A DNA stretch of 64,000 nt. Origin: Inconstantimicrobium porci (GTDB lineage Bacteria; Bacillota; Clostridia; Clostridiales; Clostridiaceae). The first letter of the stretch is position 1, and each line of letters starts with the position of its first letter. Under the pieces are notes generated by a model. It searched no databases. It worked only from the letters and a program-made list of their open reading frames with translations, and was not told the DNA's origin. Positions 34,474-42,354 of the stretch are shown here, piece after piece. Both the position numbers and the translations under genes were made by a program. Location of the stretch: NCBI RefSeq assembly GCF_009696465.1, contig NZ_VULX01000010.1, positions 1 through 64,000 of the forward strand, read 5' to 3'.

Positions 34474-35223
34474 TTACATTCCTTTCAAAGATAATAATGC
34501 TGTTGCTATTCCTGCACTGACTGCAGCTATGACAATAAGTGCTTCTGAAAAACGAGATATGCCTGATGAAAAATCACCATAAAGCATGTCCTTAATTCCG
34601 TTGGTAAGGATAACTCCTGGAAGCAGGATCATTATTGATCCAGTAATAACATTATGAGAATTAATGCTGCCAATCATCATATGGGACAAGATGCTGCAAA
34701 GTCCGATAATAAGTCCAGATACGTAGTACTGCAGAAATTCAAAAAATCCCAGCTTTGATATCTTCTCGAGAATCCAATATGTAAAAGAACAAATTATGAT
34801 TGATACAATACCGTCAACCATTGTACCATTGAAAAATAATGTATATATAAAGCCAGTCATACATGAAGCAAAGAGTCTCACTTTATATGTAAATGTTGGC
34901 GAGTTACTAATATAATTAAGTCTTTTCATTGCTTCGTCAGCTGGAAGCTGCTTTTTGCATAACTTTCTTGAAAAATCATTAACGAGTTCGATTCTGTATA
35001 AATCAACGCTCTGCTTTTTGACCTTCTTCACAGAGGTGATTTTTTCTTTACCTTGACCTATAGTAAGCCATAAGCCTTTTGATACTGTAAGGCATTCCGC
35101 ATCATAACCATATGAGTTACATATTCTTATTACAGTATCTTCAATTCTGTAAGTTTCTGCACCATATCCAAGCAGTATTTCGCCTGCAGTCAGTGCAATG
35201 TCCATCACATCATGAGCATTCAT
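34474..35223 (-). CDS. Threonine/serine exporter, large subunit (ThrE N-terminal-like, DUF1212)
   Basis: A 249-aa protein. The soluble N-terminal part has the ThrE signature (LTAGEILLGYGAETYRIEDT, then VIRICNSYGYDA), and five helices follow from residue ~115. It corresponds to the YjjP-like half. Split exporters of this kind carry threonine/serine in actinobacteria and succinate in E. coli YjjPB, so the substrate here is open. GGAGG precedes the ATG; it is the first gene of the pair. Confidence 0.9.
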   Translation of the reverse strand: MNAHDVMDIALTAGEILLGYGAETYRIEDTVIRICNSYGYDAECLTVSKGLWLTIGQGKEKITSVKKVKKQSVDLYRIELVNDFSRKLCKKQLPADEAMKRLNYISNSPTFTYKVRLFASCMTGFIYTLFFNGTMVDGIVSIIICSFTYWILEKISKLGFFEFLQYYVSGLIIGLCSILSHMMIGSINSHNVITGSIMILLPGVILTNGIKDMLYGDFSSGISRFSEALIVIAAVSAGIATALLSLKGM

Positions 35224-35472
35224 ATGTTGTCCTCCAATAAGTAATTTACTCTGCTTCTCAATAAAACATTGCCTAAAACATCAAAAGCTTTATGAGAATA
35301 AATTTTTATTAATTGACATTAAAAAAGGCACCTAAGTACGGCATAATTAATATATTAAATAAACGTATTATCAATAAAGTTAGGCACACTTTTATGATAT
35401 ATCAAAATAACTTAAATTAAAAGCAATAAAAAGAAATTGTAATAAAATTATCCATTAATTTTAAAAATAGTA

Positions 35473-35501
35473 TTGACAATAAATTACCAAAAGAATATTA
35501 T
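35473..35501 (+). promoter_or_regulatory. Promoter of the T-box/trpP unit
   Basis: TTGACA (35473-35478), 17-base spacer, TATTAT (35496-35501); the leader RNA starts shortly after. The stretch 35224-35470 before it shows nothing else. Confidence 0.65.
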
Positions 35502-35509
35502 AATAACAA

Positions 35510-35776
35510 ATATAAATCCTTTGATAAGGAATAGTAGCCATGATGTAATGTTAAAGAGAGCTGATGGTGGTGTGATATCAGTACAATAGCTATTGGTGAA
35601 TGGGCCTTTGAGGAGCAAGGTGAAATATTTCTAGAAAGTAGCTAAGACGTAAGCCACACGTTACAGTGGACAGGATATGATAGTATCTGAGAAGAGAGGT
35701 ATGTTTTTTACATACAATTTAGGTGGCAACGCGGATAATCTCCGTCCTATTAATTAGTAATAGGACGGAGTTTTTT
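35510..35776 (+). ncRNA. Tryptophan T-box leader (riboswitch)
   Basis: A full T-box leader. Stem I carries the AGAGAGCTGATGG and ATATCAGTA elements and a specifier loop GAA-TGG-GCC, with the Trp codon TGG at 35601-35603. The T-box AGGTGGCAACGCGG is at 35721-35734 (variant of AGGTGGTACCGCG). A terminator (CTCCGTCCTATT / AATAGGACGGAG, T6; 35740-35776) overlaps the antiterminator pairing. Uncharged tRNA-Trp would stabilise the antiterminator and allow transcription into trpP. Confidence 0.92.
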
Positions 35777-35783
35777 ATATTTA

Positions 35784-35850
35784 GGAAATTGCATTTGAAA
35801 AGGAAAATTCTATTGCTGTAAAGCCTTGCAAACAAAGAATTTAAAGATTA
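35784..35850. repeat. Element family R, partial copy A
   Basis: Starts TAGGAAATTGCATT and continues with TTGCTGTAAAG and CAAACAAAGAATTTAAAG, aligned with copy B at 40277. The right end is missing. It lies between the T-box terminator and trpP. Confidence 0.6.
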
Positions 35851-35949
35851 GTAGCTTAAAGGGGGAATAGATCATGTTGTGAAAGGAATTATTTTTAGAA
35901 GAAGTAAAAACGTAAAAAAGATTTTTAATTATTAAGGAGGATATATCTT

Positions 35950-36522
35950 ATGGAAACAAAAGCAATCAGTATCAAGAAAATGAATACAAAGAGGATGGTT
36001 ACAAACGCAATTTTAATAGCAATAGGAGCAATATTACATGAAATAACACCTGGAGTAGCTATGCAGCCTGATTTATCACTTGCAATGTTATTTATAATAA
36101 TGGTATACAATAGAGAGTACAAGACATCATTAATATGTGGAATAGCTATTGGTATTTTTGCAGCAGCTACAAGTAAAACACCAAATAGCCAGATTCCTAA
36201 TATAGTAGATAAGATTATTACATGTAATATTATGTATTTTGTTTTATTACCATTAAGAAATAGAATAAACAGAATGGTTCAGATGGTATTTGCATTATCT
36301 TTAGGAACATTGATTAGCGGTACAATATTTTTAACAGTATTAATGATGTTCAATGGATTCCCAATGAAAACATTCAACACATTATTTATTACAGTTGTTT
36401 TACCTACTACAGCTCTTAATATAATACTAGGCAGTATTTTATATAAGGTCGTTGGACGAGCAATAAAGATCACTGGAGCATATGAAGTAGAAGACAAAGT
36501 AGGACAAAGGGCACTTAAATAG
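35950..36522 (+). CDS. trpP: Tryptophan transporter, TrpP family
   Basis: A 190-aa membrane protein with five to six helices, the short TrpP/ECF-S-like type (NAILIAIGAILHEITPGVAM, QPDLSLAMLFIIMVYNREYK, AATSKTPNSQIPN). These import tryptophan in Firmicutes. The Trp-specifying T-box directly upstream supports the substrate. AAGGAGG lies nine bases before ATG 35950. It is a single-gene unit. Confidence 0.93.
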   Translation: METKAISIKKMNTKRMVTNAILIAIGAILHEITPGVAMQPDLSLAMLFIIMVYNREYKTSLICGIAIGIFAAATSKTPNSQIPNIVDKIITCNIMYFVLLPLRNRINRMVQMVFALSLGTLISGTIFLTVLMMFNGFPMKTFNTLFITVVLPTTALNIILGSILYKVVGRAIKITGAYEVEDKVGQRALK

Positions 36523-36584
36523 GTAACAGGATACTGAATAGGTTACAGGTAGAAGGTCACAGGTTGTGGTAGATTATAGGTGAC

Positions 36585-36623
36585 AGATAAGAGATAAGAA
36601 ATAAGAGACAAGAGAAATGGAGA
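36585..36623. repeat. Purine-rich dispersed word
   Basis: AGATAAGAGATAAGAAATAA followed by GAGACAAGAGAAATGGAG. Closely matches 33771-33808 and, inverted, 27851-27888. It is preceded by CAGGTCACAGG-type words (36550-36580). Confidence 0.6.
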
Positions 36624-36723
36624 AAATTCATCAGACTTCGCTCACGTATTTTTTGAATTATGTGAATATATAAAAAGATTCTACAAACTCTAATAAAGAA
36701 GTTAATTTTAAGGAGTGATGAAG

Positions 36724-36858
36724 ATGAACAATTCAAATAATAAAAATTTAAGCGAGGATATTGCTTCACCAAATTATAAAAGAAAGCTTAAAGAAAAAGC
36801 TAATGAAAAGACACCATACTGTAAGGATGAGCCATCAAACCATCCTGAACACAGATAG
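36724..36858 (+). CDS. Small hydrophilic protein, 44 aa
   Basis: ATG at 36724 with AAGGAG eight bases upstream. The product begins MNNSNNKNLSEDIASPNYKR and ends DEPSNHPEHR. It is very rich in Asn, Lys and Glu, with no membrane segment, and is followed at once by a good terminator, which supports it being a real gene. I do not recognise the family. Confidence 0.6.
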   Translation: MNNSNNKNLSEDIASPNYKRKLKEKANEKTPYCKDEPSNHPEHR

Positions 36859-36890
36859 AAGCAGAGCTAAAAGGCCCTGCTTCTATTTTT
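36857..36890 (+). terminator. Terminator after the 44-aa gene
   Basis: Stem AGAAGCAG / CTGCTTCT, then ATTTTT. Confidence 0.75.
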
Positions 36891-37055
36891 AATGCGTTTT
36901 AATATCAAGGTATTATAAAATTATAATACTAGAGTATTTTAGTATGCAAATAATAAAGTACGTTAGTTGTACATTTTCTACTTTGTTGTTCTCTATGTGA
37001 TACTCATTACTAGCTAATAATATCATAATTATATAATATTATAATACGATAATAT

Positions 37056-37379
37056 TTAGGTAATAATTTTTTGTATCTCTTCAATATAAGTAATTATCTT
37101 CTGATCAAGATTATGCTTATCAACAAATTCTTTAACTTCTTTATTTGTTTTATCATTAAGATCAAAATCTATTTCATCAAGCCCATGATTCATTCCAACA
37201 CTAGCTTCTAAAGTGCCATCATTTACTTCAAGAAAAGATACATATACTCCTTCAGAAAAATATGCTTTAAAATCTAATCCATATATATAAGGTCTTCTCA
37301 TGCTGAAGTCATCGACTTTTAGATTAATTTTTTCTGCTGCTCTGCTTACTATGGCATGTATTTTTTCAGCTTTAACCAT
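37056..37379 (-). CDS. Unknown protein, 107 aa
   Basis: A soluble alpha/beta protein (MVKAEKIHAIVSRAAEKINL, FSEGVYVSFLEVNDGTLEAS) ending in an acidic helix. AAGGAGATGTTAT precedes the ATG. I do not recognise the family. It is transcribed divergently from parA across an AT-rich gap. Confidence 0.65.
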   Translation of the reverse strand: MVKAEKIHAIVSRAAEKINLKVDDFSMRRPYIYGLDFKAYFSEGVYVSFLEVNDGTLEASVGMNHGLDEIDFDLNDKTNKEVKEFVDKHNLDQKIITYIEEIQKIIT

Positions 37380-37700
37380 AATAACATCTCCTTACATTTT
37401 TCCTATATATTTATTATATAACTTTTTGAATTAATTAATGAAGATTTAAGCATAAAAAAATTGTCTGAAATTTTACTATATATAATAGGAAGGAAAAAAT
37501 ATAATTTATAGCATAAAATATAATACTTTAGTATTAAAATATCTAAATAGCAAAATATATTGATAGAAAAGTAATAATTTATCTTTATATTTTAATTTTT
37601 TGATAGTATAATACATAAGTATAAAGGTATTATATTTGGTTTTTATAATATTTGTATAAAAGCATAAATTATGGATAAAATAACAAGAGGAGTGATTATT
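37380..37700. other. AT-rich region upstream of parA
   Basis: Very A/T-rich with short palindromes (AATACTTTAGTATT at ~37519) and TTGATAG twice. A centromere for the ParA/RHH pair would be expected here, but I cannot identify convincing repeats. Confidence 0.35.
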
Positions 37701-38462
37701 TTGGTTAAAACAATTGCGATAGCTAATCAAAAAGGTGGAGTTACTAAGACTACAGCAACTTTTAATATAGCTGCCGCTATGGCTGAACAAGGAAAAAAAG
37801 TCCTAATGGTCGATTTAGATAGCCAGGCAAGTTTAACTATATCAGCAGGACTTGAACCACTTGATATGGAATATACAGTGTGCGACTTACTTAAAAAGAG
37901 ACGCGTTGAAACTGCAAAATGTGTTTATAAATTAGAAAACATTAAGAATTTATCTATTATTCCTTCTATAATAGATCTTGCTGCTCTAGAAATGGAACTT
38001 CAGGGAAGAACATCAAGAGAGAAAATTTTATCAAGATCATTAAAGGAAATAAAAGATGATTATGATTATATAATAATTGATTGTCCACCACAATTAAGTA
38101 TACTAACTCTTAATGCATTAGCGGCCTGTGATTATGTAATTATTCCTTGCAAAACTGATTATTTATCATATAGAGGTCTGGAACAGCTTAATGAAACTAT
38201 AAAAGATGTACAGGATCTTGTAAATCCTGCTATTTCTGTTAAGGGTGTAATTGCTACATTATATGAAAAGAACGTTAAGGATCACAATGAAATTCTTGAT
38301 ATGTTAGCAAAGCAGTATAGAATTATCGGAACAACTAAGAAAACTGCTGAAGCAACTAAAGGTGTGTATGATGGTATGCCTGTAGTTCTTAAGAATAAGA
38401 GGACTGATATTGCAAAAGAATATATGAACATTGCAAAAATAATAATGAAGGAAGGTAACTAA
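37701..38462 (+). CDS. parA: ParA-family partition ATPase
   Basis: A 253-aa Walker-type ATPase. The deviant P-loop is NQKGGVTKTTATFNIA, followed by VLMVDLDSQASLTISAG and IIIDCPPQLSILT. The start is probably TTG 37701, with AGAGGAG in front, rather than ATG 37671. There is no N-terminal DNA-binding extension, so it is the Soj/type Ib-like size. It moves plasmid copies apart along the nucleoid together with a centromere-binding partner, here the RHH protein one base downstream. It carries no signs of decay. Confidence 0.93.
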   Translation: MVKTIAIANQKGGVTKTTATFNIAAAMAEQGKKVLMVDLDSQASLTISAGLEPLDMEYTVCDLLKKRRVETAKCVYKLENIKNLSIIPSIIDLAALEMELQGRTSREKILSRSLKEIKDDYDYIIIDCPPQLSILTLNALAACDYVIIPCKTDYLSYRGLEQLNETIKDVQDLVNPAISVKGVIATLYEKNVKDHNEILDMLAKQYRIIGTTKKTAEATKGVYDGMPVVLKNKRTDIAKEYMNIAKIIMKEGN

Positions 38463-38463
38463 G

Positions 38464-38724
38464 ATGGGGTTAAGCGATAGAGAAAATAGAAGGAAGAAGA
38501 GCGTAGTCAACAGTTTAATTGATGGAAGAGATTCAGTTAAAGATACTAAAGAAACTGTAAAATACAAACAAAAAGCATATTATATAACTGATGATATATA
38601 TAAAGCTGTTAACTTAAAGGCTGCAAAAACTGGTAAAGATAAAAGCGCTATCGTAAGAGATGCCCTTAGCATTTACCTTAAAGATATACTTAAAGAACTT
38701 GAAGATGAAAGATTAAACAAGTAA
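38464..38724 (+). CDS. Ribbon-helix-helix partition partner (CopG/ParG-like)
   Basis: An 86-aa protein with a disordered basic N-terminus (RENRRKKSVVNSLIDGRDSV) and a C-terminal ribbon-helix-helix (KAYYITDDIYKAVNLKAAKT then GKDKSAIVRDALSIYLKDIL). The order matches ParG/Omega-type partners, where the tail stimulates ParA and the RHH binds the centromere and represses the operon. It starts one base after the parA stop. A terminator follows. Confidence 0.85.
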   Translation: MGLSDRENRRKKSVVNSLIDGRDSVKDTKETVKYKQKAYYITDDIYKAVNLKAAKTGKDKSAIVRDALSIYLKDILKELEDERLNK

Positions 38725-38733
38725 TTTGCTATG

Positions 38734-38759
38734 AAACTGGCTTTTAGCCAGTTTTTTTT
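38734..38759 (+). terminator. Terminator of the par operon
   Basis: Stem AAACTGGC / GCCAGTTT with loop TTTTA and T-run. Confidence 0.85.
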
Positions 38760-39036
38760 GTATTGCAACATAAATTGATTAAAACCAATACTGGTATTAT
38801 ACACCACAAAAAAACATCCATTTTACTGGGAAAAATAATGTAGCTTAGCCACTGGAGTCACTTGTCTAAGGATTAATTATGAAAAATATGGATTGATAAA
38901 TTACCCATGTATAATATAACCATGTAAGAAAGGATGTGCTTTTATTAGTAAGAACCTTTTTTGAATACGGCTGTTTTAATATGTTATTCTTCTTGTGCGA
39001 CGATTACCAAAATAAATCTTAAGGAGGAAATTAGGT
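38760..39036. other. Upstream region of the CAP-domain gene
   Basis: A possible promoter TTGATA (38893-38898) with TATAAC (38915-38920), 16-base spacer, leaves a ~110-base leader before the ATG. No known riboswitch is recognised. Confidence 0.4.
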
Positions 39037-40119
39037 ATGAGAAACAAAACAATATCTAAAATTTTAATAGCAGCTGGATTAGTTACAGTTGTAGGAGCAG
39101 GTGTATATGGTACAAGCCATAATACTAATAATAAAGTTGCAGCTAATAATGCTATAGCGCAGGAGAAAAATCCATTTAAAGGTTTAATGATGTCATTAAA
39201 TCAAAATGAAGATGAAAAAGTGGCAGCAGACAAAAATGCAGATAATAATAACTCAGTAGTAAGAAATGGTGTAGGGTTAGGACAAGCAGTAAATGCTGAA
39301 GATAATAATATATTAGAAGAAAATATATTTAGTAGTGATAATAATGCAGTAGCAGAAAATACTGCAGCTCGAAATTTAGTAAAGGATGATAAGACATCAT
39401 TAATGAATAAACTTAATTTAACAAGTACTGTTAAGAGACCATCATCATTCAAGTGGCTTAGCTTTAATCAGAATACTGTTAAACCTAATAAGAATAATCA
39501 GTGTAATAATGGTACAAGCTCAGGCAGTAACAGTAATAATACTGGCTCTAATTCTGGAAGTAATGCAGGACAGATTACACCTGATAAGAATGAAAACAAT
39601 AATAACGCAGGAAATGAGAACAATAATAGTTCATCAAATAATGGTATTGTAAATAACGGAAACAAGCCAAATAACAATATTGGTACACAGAATAAACCAG
39701 TAGAAAGTACAGATAGTTTTATAGCTGAAATTGAGCAGCAGATTTTCCAATCTGTTAATGCAGAAAGAGCAAAAGCTGGATTAAGTGCACTTTCATACAA
39801 TAATACTATGCAGAAATATGCTAGAATTAAGTCTAAGGATATGGGTGACAGAGGATACTTTGATCACAAGAATCCAGAAGGACAGCTTATCACAGCACAG
39901 ATGCAGAAAGATGGAGTTAAATACAATGCATGGGGCGAAAATATAGCATATATCAGTGGAATGAGTGGCAACTCTGCTATTGCCAATAAGTTCATGACAA
40001 ACTGGATGAATTCAGATGGACATAGAGCTAACATATTATCTACAAACTTTTCAAGCATAGGAATTGGAGTTTACAAGATAGGAAACAAGTACTACGCTAC
40101 TCAGGAATTCTACAGATAA
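39037..40119 (+). CDS. Secreted CAP/SCP-domain protein (YkwD-like)
   Basis: A 360-aa secreted protein with signal peptide (KILIAAGLVTVVGAGVYG), a long Asn/Ser/Gly-rich low-complexity region (~30-225) and a C-terminal CAP domain (FQSVNAERAKAGLSALSYNN, YFDHKNPEGQ, AWGENIAYISG, MNSDGHRANILSTNFSSIGI). Bacterial CAP proteins of this type are extracellular. Their function is mostly unresolved; some are linked to spore coats or the envelope. AAGGAGGAAATTAGGT precedes the ATG. Confidence 0.9.
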   Translation: MRNKTISKILIAAGLVTVVGAGVYGTSHNTNNKVAANNAIAQEKNPFKGLMMSLNQNEDEKVAADKNADNNNSVVRNGVGLGQAVNAEDNNILEENIFSSDNNAVAENTAARNLVKDDKTSLMNKLNLTSTVKRPSSFKWLSFNQNTVKPNKNNQCNNGTSSGSNSNNTGSNSGSNAGQITPDKNENNNNAGNENNNSSSNNGIVNNGNKPNNNIGTQNKPVESTDSFIAEIEQQIFQSVNAERAKAGLSALSYNNTMQKYARIKSKDMGDRGYFDHKNPEGQLITAQMQKDGVKYNAWGENIAYISGMSGNSAIANKFMTNWMNSDGHRANILSTNFSSIGIGVYKIGNKYYATQEFYR

Positions 40120-40484
40120 AAGATTAGAGATATGAATTAAGAAAGTAGAGTTTGGTATGAAACTTCTCAGAGTTTCTTATATAGAAGACAAGCCTCTCTA
40201 TATAATTCATTAATATAAAGATACCATAATACTAGTATACTAATATACTAAAGTATTATAGTATCTTATTAATGGCTAGGAAATTGCATTAAAAAGGTAA
40301 AATTTTAATGCTGTAAAGTGTTGAAAACAAATGATTTACAGCTTAATTCAAAAACATGATATAATGCAATTCACCGTTTTTTATATGAAAGTATAAAATA
40401 CTAAGGCAAAACAATGATAAATTATTTCGTATTATAGTATTCTAATATTGTTATATTAAAATAATAAAATAAATTATTATTAAA
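40120..40484. other. Intergenic region with repeats
   Basis: A purine-rich word (40120-40150), a GAAACT/AGTTTC hairpin (~40159-40178), TAATACTAGTATAC words, then element R copy B. No gene. Confidence 0.5.
40277..40375. repeat. Inverted-repeat element family R, copy B (~99 bp)
   Basis: Left end AGGAAATTGCATTA, right end TAATGCAATTCACC; the interior contains TAATGCTGTAAAG and GATTTACAGCTTAA. Non-coding. Confidence 0.65.
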
Positions 40485-41084
40485 TTACTTTATTATTTTA
40501 ATTATATCCTTTATAGATTCAGTAATCATCAGCTTTTTGTCGATTGTAGCATTATTATATATAAACTGATGGCATACTGAGTTTACTATTTCTGAAATTA
40601 TGAATAACTGTTCTTTTTTATGAATAGAATTTAAAGAAATATTATTATCTTTTAATATCTTGAGAATCTTTTCTAAAATAAGATTCTTTTTTTCGTTATA
40701 ATAATTATTAATATTACTATTTATAAGACACTGAGCAGAAAGTTCGTTATGAAATTTTTTTGACATTGAATGTATCTCTATAAATGAATAAATATAAAAT
40801 TCAACAATTTCATTTAAATTTTTGTGAGGAATTTCATGTGACAACTCCTCTACCCTATTTATTATATTGTCCATATATAAATCAATAACGTAATAAAAAA
40901 TATCATTTTTATCTTCAAAATAACTATACACGCTGCCAGTTGCAACTCCAGCTTGTTTTGCAATCTCAGCAGTATTAGTTTCATAATAACCTTTTGAATT
41001 GAAAAGCTCATAGGCTGCTTTTATAATTTTCTTCTTTTTTTCAATGGATCTTTCCTGCTTTGGAACTCTTACAACTGACTTCAT
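40485..41084 (-). CDS. TetR-family transcriptional regulator
   Basis: A 199-aa TetR protein. The N-terminal HTH (KKKIIKAAYELFNSKGYYET then NTAEIAKQAGVATGSVYSYF) is intact and a helical ligand domain follows. The start is ATG 41084 with GAGG eight bases upstream rather than the GTG at 41093. Its targets are not evident. The polysaccharide deacetylase gene lies immediately upstream on the same strand, so neither is divergent to it. Confidence 0.9.
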   Translation of the reverse strand: MKSVVRVPKQERSIEKKKKIIKAAYELFNSKGYYETNTAEIAKQAGVATGSVYSYFEDKNDIFYYVIDLYMDNIINRVEELSHEIPHKNLNEIVEFYIYSFIEIHSMSKKFHNELSAQCLINSNINNYYNEKKNLILEKILKILKDNNISLNSIHKKEQLFIISEIVNSVCHQFIYNNATIDKKLMITESIKDIIKIIK

Positions 41085-41159
41085 TAAAAACACCTCAATA
41101 ATATTGTATATTTACAATATTATCCAGTCAATAACCTGAAATAAAATTCATGTTTAAAC

Positions 41160-41999
41160 TTAGTTTAAGATACCAAAGTTATAGCCTTTTGACTGAAGCT
41201 TTTCGATTATGTAAGGTAGAGCTTCAACAGTTGATTCCTTTCCATATGTATCATGCATAAGAACTACAACAATATCTTGTTCTTTAAATGTTTGATTAAA
41301 TCTGGCTATTAGTTGTTCTTTATTTTTTCTATAACCTTCAGCATCTCCGTTTAAAACATTCCAGTCCACATAATTTACATGACATTCCTTAAAAGGCTCC
41401 TTTAAAGCTTTAGTATTTTTCCATGAAGCGAATCCCCCAGGAAGACGTACAACACTGCAGTGAAAATCCTCTCCAAGAACTTCCTTCATTACTGATTCAT
41501 TTTTCTTAAGATCTTTGATTATATGGTTTGCATTTGCATACCTGTTTGGATATAGGTATTTATAATCATGACAAAATGTATGATTTCCAATGGCATGACC
41601 CTCATTATACATTCTCTTAAGCACAGCTTTACAGCTATCATTATTAAGTTGCTCACCTAAGATGAAAAATGTGGCTTTAACATTGTAAGCTTTAAGTACA
41701 TCTAATATTTTAGGCGTGTTTGTGGTAGATGGACCATCATCAAATGTTAAAAAAGCAACTTTCTGGATATTATCTTGAGAAGTATTGCTTCTGACTGAAC
41801 GGATATTATCTTCAATTATCTTTGTGTCATAGGCATAGGATTTTATCATTATCTCCCGTTCTTCTTTTTTTAAATGATCATTTTTCGCACTGCTTTGAAT
41901 CTGTGGTGTACTTATATTTGTAATATCATTGGCTTCTGTCATACATATACTAGTCAACATGCAGAAGGATACCAATGTTGATAAATATGCTTTATTCAA
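41160..41999 (-). CDS. Polysaccharide deacetylase (NodB domain)
   Basis: About 279 aa with an N-terminal signal and the NodB/CE4 motifs: TFDDGPS (catalytic base Asp and metal Asp), GHAIGNHTFCHDY (metal His pair), VRLPGGFASW, and VVVLMHDTYGKESTVEALPY. Such enzymes remove acetyl groups from peptidoglycan GlcNAc/MurNAc or from exopolysaccharide. The ORF reaches ATG 42017, but the TTG at 41999 with GGAG eight bases upstream looks like the real start. Confidence 0.9.
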   Translation of the reverse strand: MNKAYLSTLVSFCMLTSICMTEANDITNISTPQIQSSAKNDHLKKEEREIMIKSYAYDTKIIEDNIRSVRSNTSQDNIQKVAFLTFDDGPSTTNTPKILDVLKAYNVKATFFILGEQLNNDSCKAVLKRMYNEGHAIGNHTFCHDYKYLYPNRYANANHIIKDLKKNESVMKEVLGEDFHCSVVRLPGGFASWKNTKALKEPFKECHVNYVDWNVLNGDAEGYRKNKEQLIARFNQTFKEQDIVVVLMHDTYGKESTVEALPYIIEKLQSKGYNFGILN

Positions 42000-42017
42000 C
42001 TCTAACACTCCTAACAT

Positions 42018-42354
42018 AGTAAAATATCTTACACACTTAGCTTATCCAAATACGATAAATATAATCACTATATTGATATCTTATAACAAAATAATTAAAA
42101 TACTTTACAATTATAATATTTTAATATTTAGATATTAAAACACTGTAATACTATAATAGATGATGTTTATAAAATATGTTGCAATTATAAAATCAGATAA
42201 TTAAAAAGATTTAATACTATAATACTTATGTACTATAAAAATAAAATATCTAAATATTAAATAACAAGAATACTAAAATAATAAAATATTGAGATATTAG
42301 AGGGCGAAAGATCATATAATATCATACATTGATATTATATTAATTTAAAAGAAG
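42018..42354. repeat. AT-rich word block
   Basis: Runs of TAATACTATAATA, AATATTTAGATATTAAAA and similar words; no ORF, no hairpin terminator. Confidence 0.5.

Noticed and set aside
38760-39036. Riboswitch ahead of the CAP-domain gene
   Set aside because: The leader is about 110 bases long, but I found no conserved motif of a known class and no terminator/antiterminator pair.
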